The notes: a model not told the origin generated them from the sequence alone. Shown: positions 1-11,216, counted from the first letter of the stretch. The stretch: DNA of 64,000 nt from Petunia secreta (GCA_029990175.1 JARKIP010000033.1:21311001-21375000), one strand, 5' to 3'. Translations and numbers: made by a program.

Positions 1-1719
1 CTGTTCACCCAGAAGGACTTGAACGGGAGACAGCGCCGATGGTTGGAGTTGCTTAAGGATTATGACATCGCTATTCGGTATCATCCCGGGAAAGCTAATG
101 TTGTGGCTGATGCTCTGAGCAGGAAGTCTATGGGTAGCCTTGCCTATCTTGATGTTGATATGAGACCACTAGCTCGAGAGTTGCAGGCCTTGTCCATTAG
201 TGGAGTGCGATTTGATGATTCTGTGCCAGACCGAGTTTTTGCTTATATAGGGACTCAGTGATCCCTAGCTTCCCAGATCAAGGAAAAGCAATTTGATGAT
301 TCATATTTGCGTGATATTCGAGATAGAGTTTTAAGTGGGGGAGTGACCTCACTTATGATCGGAGATGATGGTGTACTGCGGCTCAACGGTCGGTTGTGTG
401 TTCCGAATGTTGGGGAGTTGAGGCAGCTGATATTGGCAGAGGCACACAGTTCTCGGTATTCTATTCATCCTGGTATTACGAAGATGTATCAAGACTTTCG
501 GGAGTTATATTGGTGGAAGGGAATGAAGAGAGATGTTGCTGATCATGTGTCTCGGTGCTTAAATTGTCAGCAGGTAAAGTATGAGCATAGAAGACCAGCC
601 GGGGTGACTCAGTCCATGCCGATTCCGGAATGGAAATGGGAGCATATTACTATGGATTTTGTGGTTGGATTGCCTTTGACCTTGGGCAAGCATGATTCAG
701 TATGGGTAGTGGTGGATCGTCTCACCAAGTCAGCTCATTTCATCCCTGTGAGGACTACTTATTCATCGGAGCGCTTAGCTCGTATCTTTATCGAGCAGAT
801 TGTGAGATTGCATGGTGCTCCAGTCTCTATTATATCAGAGCGCGGTACTCAGTTCACAGCTCAGTTCTGGAGATCATTTCAGAAGGAGCTGGGTACCCGA
901 GTGGATCTTAGCACCGCATTTCATCCTCAGACTGATGGTCAGTCCGAGAGGACCATCCAGATTCTTGAGGATATGCTGAGGGCTTCTGCTATTGACTTTG
1001 GAGGCCATTGGGACAGTTATTTGCCTTTGGCGGAATTTGCCTATAATAACAGTTATCAGTCTTCTATCCAGATGGCTCCGTTTGAGGCATTATATGGTCG
1101 CCGATGTCGTTCTCCAGTTGGTTGGTTTGAACCTGGAGAGGTGAAGGTGTTGGGTCCGGATCTAGTTCAGTAGACCTTAGATAAGGTCCGAATCATTCAG
1201 GATCGGCTCCGCACAGCTCAGAGTCGACAGATATCTTATGCGGATCGGAGGAGGAGAGATTTGGTGTTTATGGTAGGTGACCGGGTGTTTCTTAAAGTAT
1301 CGCCGATGAAGGGTGTTATGAGATTCGAAAGAAAGGGCAAGCTTAGCCCGAGGTTCATTGGTCCTTTTGAGGTCTTGGAGCGCATTGGCGCTGTTGCATA
1401 TAGGCTTGCTTTGCCTCCATCTCTGTAAGTTCATCCGGTATTCCACGTATCTATGCTCCGAAAGTATGTTCATGACCCATCCCATGTGATTGATATGGCT
1501 TCTGTCGAGATCGACGAGGACTTGGCTTATTTGGAGGAGCCGATTGCTATTGCAGCTAGAGAGATCCGTAAGCTAAGGTCGAAAGAGATCCCGTTGGTTA
1601 AAGTGCTATGGAAGAATCGTCCTAGCGAAGAGGCCACTTGGGAACTCGAGTCCGACATGCGGGAGAAGTATCCTCGCCTTTTCGATAATTCAAGTTTGAT
1701 TTCAATCTCTAAAGCCTGA
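1..1719 (+). pseudogene. A1 pol 3' part: RNase H end, integrase, chromodomain-like tail
   Basis: The reading frame runs without indels to 1719 but is stopped at 259-261 (TGA), 1171-1173 (TAG) and 1426-1428 (TAA). A2 reads TCA, CAG and TCA at these places. Domains in order are the end of RNase H (ADALSRKS), the integrase zinc-binding region (HSSRYSIHPG, then CLNCQ), and the integrase core with DFVVGLP and the SERTIQ glutamate. A chromodomain-like tail follows (VLWKNRPSEEATWE). The second catalytic Asp of the DDE triad is Glu (GAG at 838-840; GAT in A2), so the integrase would be impaired even without the stops. In a live element this protein inserts cDNA into nuclear chromatin. Call certain, loss of function very likely. 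Confidence 0.92.
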
Positions 1720-1842
1720 AAGTTATGTCGTTGTTTATGATTTCGGATAGTAGCGAGAGTCCTCGAAATCCGCGTAATTATTGTCGTGAAAATGTGAATC
1801 TTACCTTTGACTCGGGCTCGTCCGAGGACGAACGAGAGTCTA

Positions 1843-1854
1843 AGTGGGGGAGAT
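1843..1854 (+). other. Polypurine tract of A1
   Basis: A purine run (AGTGGGGGAGAT) sits directly before the LTR start TGTAACGAC. This is the expected priming site for plus-strand DNA synthesis and fixes the LTR boundary. Confidence 0.85.
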
Positions 1855-2770
1855 TGTAACGACATCAAATAGTCGTTTCGGGAATCGGGACCTCGATTTT
1901 TGTATCGACAATCCCAAAAGCTCCGTAAGGTCCATTATGACATGCCTGAAAATTTTTAGCTAAAACGAACTTTGTTAGATAGGTATCGGAGAAAGACATC
2001 CGTTCCGGATATTCGTTAAGGCTAAAAGAGGTTCCGGAGCTCGATTTGAGCAAATGAGCTCTGATGTGAAATCTGAAAGTTGCGTTAGGTTCGTGTGGTA
2101 ATTTATGACCTGTAACAACCTTCAGAAATGAAAACGGACCTCGTTTGATAGGACTTTTGATAAAGTCTCCGTTGCGGAAGTTTAAAAAGGTTAAAAGAGG
2201 TTTTCGAGCTCGATTTGAGTAACTGAACTTCGATGAGAGATCTGAGGGTTCCGTTAGGTTCGTATCGTCATTTGTGACTTATAGCAACTTTCGAATTTGG
2301 ATTCCGGGGTCGTTTGATTAAAATTCTCTATTTTGGCGAAAGTCGAAATTTGACCCTTTCCCGTGGGACCCACTTTTTGAGTTCTAGAGATCCGAATTGA
2401 GTTCCGTCTTGACGAGCATATCACACAAGTCTTGTATGACTTGTGTACAAAAATTTGGGGTTATTCCGAGCTTCGTAGGGTCCCGTTTGGACCCAAAAAC
2501 AGTGGCTGACCTGGTGCGAAGCCAAAAAGCTGCTGAAATCTGTTTTTTTACTGTTCAGCCGAAAATAAATCAATTTTTAAGATCAATCCATAAGGAATTA
2601 GAAAAAGGTCAAAACATGAAAGTTGTAGCTCTTTGAGTTGTGGTTCTAATTCCGCCAATTTTGTATCATTTGGACATTTGTACGAAAAGTTATGTGTATT
2701 TTACTGAAAGCTGTCCAGTGAGGTACAATTTGGACAGCATGTGGTACAACTCTTTAAAGCTGCGGGCTGC

Positions 2771-2778
2771 TATATATT
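2771..2778 (+). promoter_or_regulatory. Probable TATA box of A LTR
   Basis: TATATATT lies about 0.9 kb into the LTR, conserved at 10585-10592 in the other LTR, and is followed by a pyrimidine-rich stretch. Transcription would start roughly 25-35 bp downstream. Assigned by motif and conservation only. Confidence 0.5.
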
Positions 2779-3433
2779 CTAGGGTGGGCATTCATTTTTA
2801 TTTTCATGTTTTGAGCTTCTAAAAGTGATTCCAAGGGGAATTTGAAGTACCAAAATCATTCCTAAACACAAGGTAACTATTCTTACCCATTTTTAACGCT
2901 TTAATCCGAGTATCAAGGTGACGATCCTTGGAAAGAGGGTTAGAACCCTAGATTTGTAAAATGGGAAAAATGACCGAGTTGGACTCGGGTATGTACAATA
3001 ATGGTACTTTTGGACTCGTGGGAGTATGGGGAGTCCGAAAACATAAATTTTACGGGTTTTGGGTACGTCCGACCCGGGGGTATTTTGGTAAATTGCCTCT
3101 TAAATTGCGTAAGGGCTTAGAATCCTTTCCTCACATGCTTACGAGTGCGACACTATTTCTTTGGCTCAGAGAGGAGTCTTTCGGAGGCACATCGTTTGGG
3201 AAAGGAGGTCGTTCCTTAGCCACTTGAGCCGATTTTGAGGTAAGTGAGACTTGACCTCTATTTTGCTTGCGGATAAGATTTGATCTTGTTAAGTAAGATG
3301 TCCAGTACTTAATTGACTAGCATTGTCTAGTAGATAGTATTATGTACTACTCGTTATATTTATACAAAAAGGAGAAAGCACAAACGTGACTTGTGTATAG
3401 TCGATGTTGTGTGCCGGTGTATTATTGATATGC

Positions 3434-3620
3434 TCTAGGGACAGAGGTCGGTGGTGCGTTATGACCTAGAAGCGAAATTACATCTAGGGACAGAGGCCGG
3501 TGGTGCGTTATGACCTAGATGTGGAGACTTATAGGGACAGAGGCTTGTGGTGCGTTATGACCTATAAGTAAAGTTGTTTATAGGGACAGAGGCCTGTGGT
3601 GCGTTATGACCTATAAACAA
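3434..3620 (+). repeat. Four tandem hairpin units in A LTR
   Basis: Four units carry a nearly constant loop of about 25 nt (GACAGAGG...GTTATGA) closed by different but complementary stems. These are TCTAGG/CCTAGA (3434-3439 with 3465-3470), ACATCTAGG/CCTAGATGT (3480-3488 with 3514-3522), ACTTATAGG/CCTATAAGT (3527-3535 with 3561-3569) and TTGTTTATAGG/CCTATAAACAA (3574-3584 with 3610-3620). All four stems are perfectly paired. Function unknown; the array lies downstream of the likely transcription start, so the hairpins should be present in element RNA. Confidence 0.9.
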
Positions 3621-4132
3621 AGCCGCACAGGGTGTGTGCTTATGCTATGTGCTAGGTATGTCATTACCTATGTGGTATGCGAGATATATCATCGCCATGC
3701 TGTGTGTTAATTATATTACTGCTTATGCCATAGTATCAATATAATATTGTATATGTTACCTATATTATGTATCTTTATATTATTGACTATGTTATGTATT
3801 CGCGTATTATTGCTTGTGTTGTTGTATAATTATATTATAGTATGTAAGATTTATGGGTTACTGTAAAGGTGTGGATTGCACTTCCGTTATCTGCTTATGC
3901 ATTATCAAAGACTTGTCCCGAAAGGGTAATTTAGTGGGCCTGTCGATGATCTTACTGGGCTTCGGTTCATAACTTACTGTTTAAATGTGCAGATCCTTCT
4001 ACTAGTCAGACAACTGGACTTATCTGATCCGTTCGAGGCTGTGGCTATTTTTGCTTGAGGTGAGCCAACCGCATGGTTCGCGGTGGCATACCGTCTGATC
4101 CACCTTAGTGTTTAGTCGCTTCCTACATCTTG

Positions 4133-4138
<6 letters not shown>

Positions 4139-4166
<28 letters not shown>
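4139..4166 (+). repeat. TA microsatellite in A LTR
   Basis: About 14 TA repeats. The same site in the other LTR has about 43 repeats (11918-12003). Confidence 0.95.
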
Positions 4167-4170
<4 letters not shown>

Positions 4171-4347
4171 TGTCAGATTTCGTAGATGCTCTATTGACAC
4201 TGTATTTCGGGTGGATATTTACACCTACATTTTATTGAAATATGTCTATCTAAATTATCATTATGAGTCAGTTTAATTATTCGTGGTTCGCCTAAGGATG
4301 TAACACTTAGGTGCCATCACGGCCCCGAAAATTGGGTCGTGACAAAT

Positions 4348-4359
4348 TGGTATCAGAGC
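4348..4359 (+). other. Primer binding site of A2 (tRNA-iMet)
   Basis: TGGTATCAGAGC, three bases after the LTR end, is complementary to the 3' end of plant initiator tRNA-Met, the usual primer of chromoviruses. Confidence 0.9.
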
Positions 4360-4555
4360 CCTAGGCTGTAAGTCGAGTCTTAGGGAGTCAATGGAGCAGT
4401 GTCCGAGCAGAGTCTTGTTTATGGGTATGTTTTCGACCATACTTATAAGCGAGAGGCTGCAAAGGCATTTTAGGAAGAGTTGTTTCCCTTCATTTCATCT
4501 CTTCTCGTGCTATGATGCTTACATAGGTGCTAATCCTTTAATGTAATTATGACAG

Positions 4556-6292
4556 ATGGTGAGAACGCGATCGTCCTCTGCTTCGGGAGCTGGTGACGCA
4601 CTGACTGAGTCGGTCCGTAGGAGACCTGTGCGTAGCACACGGACTGGTGCGCGGGCACCTACTCAGCTGAGAGCGGCTACTACCAGAGCTTCTGTGGGCA
4701 GACCTCCTGCTGCCAGACAGACTAGTACAGTGCCACCGGTGTCTTCTGAGATACCCGTCGCACATGTCCCATCGACTATGCCTTCTCTTGTGCCGGGTAC
4801 AACGGTATCTATTCCTGCAGATGTTCTATTGTGGATGATGGGCATGCTTGGATCTCAGGCCTCGCCTATGGGCGATATGCCAGTACCTTCTGCGGTACCC
4901 CAGCCAGCTACTCCAGCTATGAGTACGCCGACTCCTGAGGCTACTCCGGTGATTCCTCAGTCTACTCCAAATATTAGTCCTATTGCACAGCCTTCCACTT
5001 TGGCTCCTCAGTCGGGTATTCAGTTGGGTCATTCTATTCCTGCTCTTTCTATGAGTGACGAGGAGGTAGCTCGGAGGATTGAGTCCTTCATGAAGCTCAA
5101 GCCTCCCGAGTTCGATGGTACCCCAGCTACTTGCACTGCCCAGAGGTATATTCAGAAATGTGAGAAGATATTTTCTGTATTGGGTACTAGGGACACCCTT
5201 GGGGTGAGATGTGCTTCTTTCCGTTTGTCCGGTGATGCCGAGACTTGGTGGTCTTCTATGATGAGACAGAGGTCGAGTGATCTTCCTCCCTTGACTTGGA
5301 CCGAGTTCGTTGCTATGTTTATGAGTAGATTTGTGCCTCAGAGTCATCTTGATGCCCAGAGACGCGAGTTTGAGTTGTTGAGACAGGGAGGCATGTCCGT
5401 GACTGCTTATGATACCAGATTTTTAGAGTTATCTTAGTATGCGCTTGCTATGGTTATGCTGGAGAGAGACAAGGTTCTTAGATTTGTTGAGGGTCTTCAC
5501 CCTCGTCTTCAGGTGGCTGTTGCATCACATATTGGCAACAAGTCTTATTATGATGTGGTTGATATTGCGAGGCGTATGGAGGACATTCATGCTAGAGCAG
5601 ATGCAGAGAGGGCGAGCAAGAGGGTGCGATATTCTGGTACTTCTGGTGGCCCCTCACATGGTGGCCAGAGTTTTCGTGGTCATACTCAGCCTAGGCTTCC
5701 CCAGGCCGCTGCTTTTCCATCTCAGGGTACTTCGTCGGGTGTTCAGAGGCCTCAGCCGTCTCAGAGGCGTGGGGATTCATCTCAGTCTGTTCCACCTGTT
5801 TGTGAGAGATGCCGTCAGAGGCACTATGGGAGGTGCAGGCCCGGAGGTGGACGCGGAGGAGGCGGTAGTAAGGCTTGTTACCAGTGTGGGGATCCCAGGC
5901 ACTTTGTTAGGGATTGCCCCTATGTTACTTCATCTGGACCTACCTCAGCGGGACATCAGAGTTCTGCTGCTATGGTTCGGTCTTCTCCTCAGGCAGCTAG
6001 GCCTGTCACTCAGGTTCCTCCTAGGCAGCCGGTTCAGAGAGCTCCTGGTCCTGGAGGTTCAGCTCAGGTTTTTGCTATGACACGCCCGGATGCCGAGGCA
6101 TCCAATGATGTGATCACAGGTACTCTTTCTGTTTATGGCTGCAGTGCCTTTGCCCTTATAGATCCGGGATCTACTTTCTCTTATGTGTCTCCTGGATTTT
6201 CACCTTGCTTGAGCAAGGATCTGGTTTTTATTGATGCTCCATTTATGGTGGCAATGCCTGTCGGAGATTCTATATGTGTAGATAATGGGTAA
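4556..6292 (+). pseudogene. A2 gag and protease, two in-frame stops
   Basis: ATG at 4556 opens a Pro/Ser/Thr-rich N-terminus (about 150 residues) followed by a retrotransposon gag domain (PPEFDGTPATC, AETWWSSM, SRFVPQSH). A TAG at 5435-5437 breaks it, but the frame continues through the rest of gag, a CCHC zinc knuckle (CYQCGDPRHFVRDC, near 5875-5920) and the protease with ALIDPGSTFSYV (near 6160). A TAA at 6290-6292 then separates it from the RT frame, again without frame change. Gag would form the particle and bind RNA; the protease would cleave the polyprotein. With the stops ignored, gag-protease-pol is one long frame, as expected for this family. Confidence 0.9.
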
Positions 6293-6301
6293 TGGGAGTG
6301 T

Positions 6302-9300
6302 GTGATTTCTATTTGTGGTGTTGAGTCTCTAGTAGACTTGATGTTGCTAGATATGGTGGAATTTGATGTGATCATGGGCATGGATTGGTTGGCATCCTGT
6401 CACGAGACGTTGGATTGCCATGCCAAGTCCGTGACTATAGGTGCCGAAGGTGAGCCTAAGGCTATTTGGAAGGGTTCCAGGTCTTCTCCGAGGAACAAGA
6501 TCATATCATTCATGAAGGCTCAGAAGATGATAGCTCGCGGGTGCGGAGGGTATGTTGCTTCTATTCGAGATGTTCGAGTGGAGGAGGTATCTATTGATCG
6601 AGTACCAGTAGTATGCGAGTATCCGGAGGTCTTTCTGGATGACTTGCCGGGTTTGCCTCCTAAGCGGGAGATTGAGTTCTGTATTGATATATTGCCAGGT
6701 ACTCATCCTATATCTATTCCTCCATATCGTATGGCTCCTGCTGAGTTGAGGGAATTGAAGGAGCAAATTCAAGATTTGCTTGATAAGGGTTTTATTAGAC
6801 CCAGTGTATCTCCTTGGGGTGCTCTGGTCCTTTTTGTAAAGAAGAAGGATGGTTCTATGCGCATGTGTATTGATTATCGGCAATTGAACAAAGTGACTAT
6901 CAAAAACAGGTATCCTTTACCGCGTATAGATAATTTATTTGATCAGCTTCAGGGTGCTACTCATTTTTCCAAGATTGACTTGAGATCGGGGTATCATCAG
7001 TTGCGGATTCGGTCTGAGGATATTTCTAAGACTGCTTTCCGTACGAGATATGGGCACTATGAGTTTCTTGTCATGTCATTTGGGCTTACAAATGCTCCGG
7101 CCGCCTTTATGGATCTTATGAACCGTGTGTTCAAGCCATATCTTGATTCTTTTGTTATTGGGTTCATTAATGACATCCTTATATATTCAAGGAGCCGAGG
7201 GGAGCATGAGCATCACTTGAAGATTATCCTTCAGACCTTGAGAGACCATGAATTGTATGCTAAATTCTCTAAATGTGAGTTCTGGCTGGATACCGTATCA
7301 TTCCTGGGGCACGTGGTGACCAAGGACGGTATTAGTGTTGATCCCAAGAAGGTGGAGGCCGTTCAGAATTGGCCTAGGCCTACTTCTCCTACAGAGATTC
7401 GGAGTTTCTTAGGCTTGGCAGGCTATTATCGACGTTTCGTGGAGGGATTTTCTTCTATATTGGCACCACTGACTAAATTGACGCAGAAGAATGTTCCTTT
7501 TCTATGGTCTGCTGCTTGTGAGTCTAGCTTTCAGAGGCTCAAGACTGTCTTGACTACAACACCTGTATTGGCCTTGCCTAGTGGATCCGGGGGATTCACA
7601 GTCTATTGTGACGCTTCTGGTATTGGCTTAGGTGGTGTTTTGATGCAGAATGGCAAGGTGATAGCTTATGCCTCGAGACAACTGAAGGTGCATGAGAAGA
7701 ACTACCTTGTCAATGATCTAGAGTTATTGGCGGTGGTATTTGCATTGAAGTTGTGGAGGCATTATGTATATGGTGAGCCTTGTGAGATTTTCACTGATCA
7801 TAAGAGTCTCCAGTATCTGTTCACCCAGAAGGACTTGAACGGGAGACAGCACCGATGGTTCGAGTTGCTTAAGGATTATGACATCGCTATTCGGTATCAT
7901 CCCGGGAAAGCTAATGTTGTGGCTGATGCTTTGAGCAGGAAGTCTATGGGTAGCCTTGCCTATCTTGATGTTGATATGAGACCACTAGCTCGAGAGTTGC
8001 AGGCCTTGTCCATTAGTGGAGTGCGATTTGATTCTGTGCCAGACCGAGTTTTTGCTTATATAAAGACTCAGTCATCCCTAGCTTCCCAGATCAAGGAAAA
8101 GCAATTTGATGATTCATATTTGCGTGATATTCGAGATAGAGTTTTAAGTGGGGGAGTGACCTCATTTATGATCGGAGATGATGGTGTACTGCGGCTCAAC
8201 GGTCGGTTGTGTGTTCCGAATGTTGGGGAGTTGAGGCAGCTGATATTGGCAGAGGCACACAGTTCTCGGTATTCTATTCATCCTGGTATTACGAAGATGT
8301 ATCAAGATCTTCGGGAGTTATATTGGTGGAAGGGAATGAAGAGAGATGTTGCTGATCATGTGTCTCGGTGCTTAAATTGTCAGCAGGTAAAGTATGAGCA
8401 TAGAAGACCAGCCGGGGTGACTCAGTCCATGCCGATTCCGGAATGGAAATGGGAGCATATTACTATGGACTTTGTGGTTGGATTGCCTTTGACCTTGGGC
8501 AAGCATGATTCAGTATGGGTAGTGGTGGATCGTCTCACCAAGTCAGCTCATTTCATCCCCGTGAGGACTACTTATTCATCGGAGCGCTTAGCTCGTATCT
8601 TTATCGAGCAGATTGTGAGATTGCATGGTGCTCCAGTCTCTATTATATCAGATCGCGGCACTCAGTTCACAGCTCAGTTCTGGAGATCATTTCAGAAGGA
8701 GCTGGGTACCCGAGTGGATCTTAACACCGCATTTCATCCTCAGACTGATGGTCAGTCCGAGAGGACCATCCAGATTCTTGAGGATATGCTGAGGGCTTCT
8801 GCTATTGACTTTGGAGGCCATTGGGACAGTTATTTGCCTTTGGCGGAATTTGCCTATAATAACGGTTATCAGTCTTCTATCCAGATGGCTCCGTTTGAGG
8901 CATTATATGGCTGCCGATGTCGTTCTCCAGTTGGTTGGTTTGAACCTGGAGAGGTGAAGGTGTTGGGTCCGGATCTAGTTCAGCAGACCTTAGATAAGGT
9001 CCGAATCATTCAGGATCGGCTCCGCACAGCTCAGAGTCGACAGATATCTTATGCGGATCGGAGGAGGAGAGATTTGGTGTTTATGGTAGGTGACCGGGTG
9101 TTTCTTAAAGTATCGCCGATGAAGGGTTTTATGAGATTCGAAAAAAAGGGCAAGCTTAGTCCGAGGTTCATTGGTCCTTTTGAGGTCTTGGAGCGCATTG
9201 GCGCTGTTGCATATAGGCTTGCTTTGCCTCCATCTCTGTCAGTTCATCCGGTATTCCACGTATCTATGCTCCGAAAGTATGTTCATGACCCATCCCATGT

Positions 9301-9532
9301 GATTGATATGGCTTCTGTCGAGATCGACGAGGACTTGGCTTATTTGGAGGAGCCGATTGCTATTGCAGCTAGAGAGATCCGTAAGCTAAGGTCGAAAGAG
9401 ATCCCGTTGGTTAAAGTGCTATGGAAGAATCGTTCTAGCGAAGAGGCCACTTGGGAACTCGAGTCCGACATGCGGGAGAAGTATCCTCACCTTTTCGATA
9501 ATTCAGGTTTGATTTCAATTTCTAAAGCCTGA
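6302..9532 (+). CDS. A2 pol: reverse transcriptase, RNase H, integrase, chromodomain-like tail
   Basis: A 1076-residue open frame. RT spans about residues 130-320 with CIDYRQLNKVT, FSKIDLRSGYHQL and FGLTNAPAAF. The catalytic box reads FINDILIYS (codons at 7163-7189), so the first Asp of the usual F/YxDD is Asn, which should abolish polymerisation. RNase H follows (VYCDASGIGLGG, ENDLELLAVVFAL-like core, TDHKSL). Integrase has HPGITK/CLNCQQ zinc ligands and an intact core: DFVVGLP, SDRGTQF (Asp at 8651-8653) and SERTIQ. The C-terminus has the chromodomain-like VKVLWKNRSSEEATWE. The first residue is arbitrary: the frame is continuous with the protease upstream apart from the TAA at 6290-6292. 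Confidence 0.93.
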   Translation: MISICGVESLVDLMLLDMVEFDVIMGMDWLASCHETLDCHAKSVTIGAEGEPKAIWKGSRSSPRNKIISFMKAQKMIARGCGGYVASIRDVRVEEVSIDRVPVVCEYPEVFLDDLPGLPPKREIEFCIDILPGTHPISIPPYRMAPAELRELKEQIQDLLDKGFIRPSVSPWGALVLFVKKKDGSMRMCIDYRQLNKVTIKNRYPLPRIDNLFDQLQGATHFSKIDLRSGYHQLRIRSEDISKTAFRTRYGHYEFLVMSFGLTNAPAAFMDLMNRVFKPYLDSFVIGFINDILIYSRSRGEHEHHLKIILQTLRDHELYAKFSKCEFWLDTVSFLGHVVTKDGISVDPKKVEAVQNWPRPTSPTEIRSFLGLAGYYRRFVEGFSSILAPLTKLTQKNVPFLWSAACESSFQRLKTVLTTTPVLALPSGSGGFTVYCDASGIGLGGVLMQNGKVIAYASRQLKVHEKNYLVNDLELLAVVFALKLWRHYVYGEPCEIFTDHKSLQYLFTQKDLNGRQHRWFELLKDYDIAIRYHPGKANVVADALSRKSMGSLAYLDVDMRPLARELQALSISGVRFDSVPDRVFAYIKTQSSLASQIKEKQFDDSYLRDIRDRVLSGGVTSFMIGDDGVLRLNGRLCVPNVGELRQLILAEAHSSRYSIHPGITKMYQDLRELYWWKGMKRDVADHVSRCLNCQQVKYEHRRPAGVTQSMPIPEWKWEHITMDFVVGLPLTLGKHDSVWVVVDRLTKSAHFIPVRTTYSSERLARIFIEQIVRLHGAPVSIISDRGTQFTAQFWRSFQKELGTRVDLNTAFHPQTDGQSERTIQILEDMLRASAIDFGGHWDSYLPLAEFAYNNGYQSSIQMAPFEALYGCRCRSPVGWFEPGEVKVLGPDLVQQTLDKVRIIQDRLRTAQSRQISYADRRRRDLVFMVGDRVFLKVSPMKGFMRFEKKGKLSPRFIGPFEVLERIGAVAYRLALPPSLSVHPVFHVSMLRKYVHDPSHVIDMASVEIDEDLAYLEEPIAIAAREIRKLRSKEIPLVKVLWKNRSSEEATWELESDMREKYPHLFDNSGLISISKA

Positions 9533-9668
9533 AAGTTATGTCGTTGTTTATGATTTCGGATAGTAGCGAGAGTCCTCGAAATCCGCGTAATTATTGTCGT
9601 GAAAATGTGAATCTTACCTTTGACTCGGGCTCGTCCGAGGACGAACGAGAGTCTAAGTGGGGGGAGAT
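9533..9668 (+). other. A2 3' untranslated region with polypurine tract
   Basis: 136 bp between the pol stop and the LTR. It contains an imperfect inverted repeat (CTCGTCC...GAACGAG) and the polypurine tract at about 9656-9668 (AGTGGGGGGAGAT). The same layout occurs at 1720-1854 and, in a related form, at 63491-63540. Confidence 0.8.
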
Positions 9669-10584
9669 TGTAACGACCTCAAATAGTCGTTTCAGGAATC
9701 GGGACCTCGATTTTCGTATCGATAATCCCAAAAGCTCCATAAGGTCCATTCTGACCTGCCTGAAAATTTTTAGCTAAAACGAACTTTGTTAGATAGGTAT
9801 CGGAGAAAGACATCCGTTTCGGATATTCGTTAAGGCTAAAAGAGGTTCTGGAGCTCGATTTGAGCAAAATGAGCTCTGATGTGAAATTTGAAAGTTGTGT
9901 TAGGTTCGTAGGGTAATTTATGACCTGTAGCAACCTTCAGAAATGAAAACGGACCTCGTTTGATAGGACTTTTGATAAAGTCTCCGTTGCGGAAGTTTAA
10001 AAAGGTTAAAAGAGGTTTTCGAGCTCGATTTGAGTAAATGAACTCCGATGAGAGATATGAGGGTTCCGTTAGGTTCGTATCGTCATTTGTGACTTGCAGC
10101 AACTTTCAAATTTGGATTCCGGGGTCGTTTGATTAAAATTCTCTATTTTGGCGAAAGTCGAAATTTGACCCTTTCCCGTGGGACCCACTTTTTAAGTTCT
10201 AGAGATCCGAATTGAGTTCCGTCTTGACGAGCATATCACACAAGTCTTGTATGACTTGTGTACAAAATTTGGGGTCATTCCGAGCTTCGTAGGGTCCCGT
10301 TTGGACCCAAAAACAGTGGCTGACCTGGTGCAAAGCCAAAAAGCTGCTGAAATCTGTTTTTTTACTGTTCAGCCGGAAAGAAATCAATTTTTCAGATCAA
10401 TACATAAGGAATTAGAAAAACGTCAAAACATGAAAGTTGTAGCTCTTTGAGTTGTGGTTCTAATGCCGCCAATTTCGTATCATTTGGACATTTGTACGAA
10501 AAGTTACGTGTATTTTACCGAAAGCTGTCCAGTGAGGTACAATTTGGACAGCATGTGGTACAACTCTTTAAAGCTGCGGTCTGC

Positions 10585-10592
10585 TATATATT
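10585..10592 (+). promoter_or_regulatory. Probable TATA box of A2 3' LTR
   Basis: TATATATT at the position equivalent to 2771-2778 of the first LTR. Confidence 0.45.
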
Positions 10593-11216
10593 CTAGGGCG
10601 GGCATTCATTTTTATTTTCATGTTTTGAGCTTCTAAAAGTGATTCCAAGGGGAATTTGAAGTACCAAAATCATTCCTAAACACAAGGTAACTATTCTTAC
10701 CCATTTTTAACGCTTTAATCCGAGGATCAAGGTGACGATCCTTGGAAAGAGGGTTTGAACCCTAGATTTGTAAAATGGGAAAAATGACCGAGTTGGACTC
10801 GTGGGAGTATGGGGAGTCCGGAAACATAAATTTTACGGGTTTTGGGTACGTCCGACCCGGGGGTATTTTGGTAAATTGCCTTTTAAATTGCGTAAGGGCT
10901 TAGAATCCTTTCCTCACATGCTTACGAGTGCGACACTATTTCTTTGGCTCAGAGAGGAGTCTTTCGGAGGCACATCGTTTGGGAAAGGAGGTCGTTCCTT
11001 AGCCACTTGAGCCGATTTTGAGGTAAGTGAGACTTGACCTCTATTTTGCTTGCGGATAAGATTTGATCTTGCTAAGTAAGATGTCGAGTACTTAATTGAC
11101 TAGCATTGTCTAGTAGATAGTATTATGTACTACTCGTTATATTTATACAAAAAGGAGAAAGCACAAACGTGACTTGTGTATAGTCGATGTTGTGTGCCGG
11201 TGTATTATTGATATGC

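Larger units (their letters stand above)
1..1854 (+). mobile_element. 3' internal part of Tekay-type Gypsy element, copy A1
   Basis: This is the downstream internal region of a chromodomain Ty3/Gypsy LTR retrotransposon, cut by the window edge. It aligns almost base for base with 7817-9668 of the next copy (A2), with about 1% differences and one 3-bp difference near 214. It ends in a polypurine tract directly against the LTR at 1855, so it is the 3' end of one element copy whose LTR also serves as the 5' LTR of A2. Confidence 0.93.
1855..4344 (+). repeat. LTR of element A, shared between A1 and A2
   Basis: A 2490-bp LTR beginning TGTAACGAC and ending GGGTCGTGACA. On its left is an A1 polypurine tract (3' LTR context), and on its right a tRNA-iMet primer site (5' LTR context), so one LTR serves two element bodies. 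Against the LTR at 9669 it shows a few per cent substitutions. It keeps about 31 bp near 2985-3015 that the other LTR has lost between two TTGGACTCG repeats. Short reading frames within it recur in both LTRs only because the LTRs are copies. Confidence 0.95.

Noticed and set aside
2397..2822. Two short plus-strand frames in the A LTR, both conserved in the second LTR
   Set aside because: Conservation is explained by LTR identity; no codon-like pattern of differences and no recognisable domain.
3434..3620. CRISPR-like array (regular repeats with variable parts)
   Set aside because: Only four units in a plant LTR; the variable parts are complementary stem arms, not independent spacers, and no cas-like gene exists.
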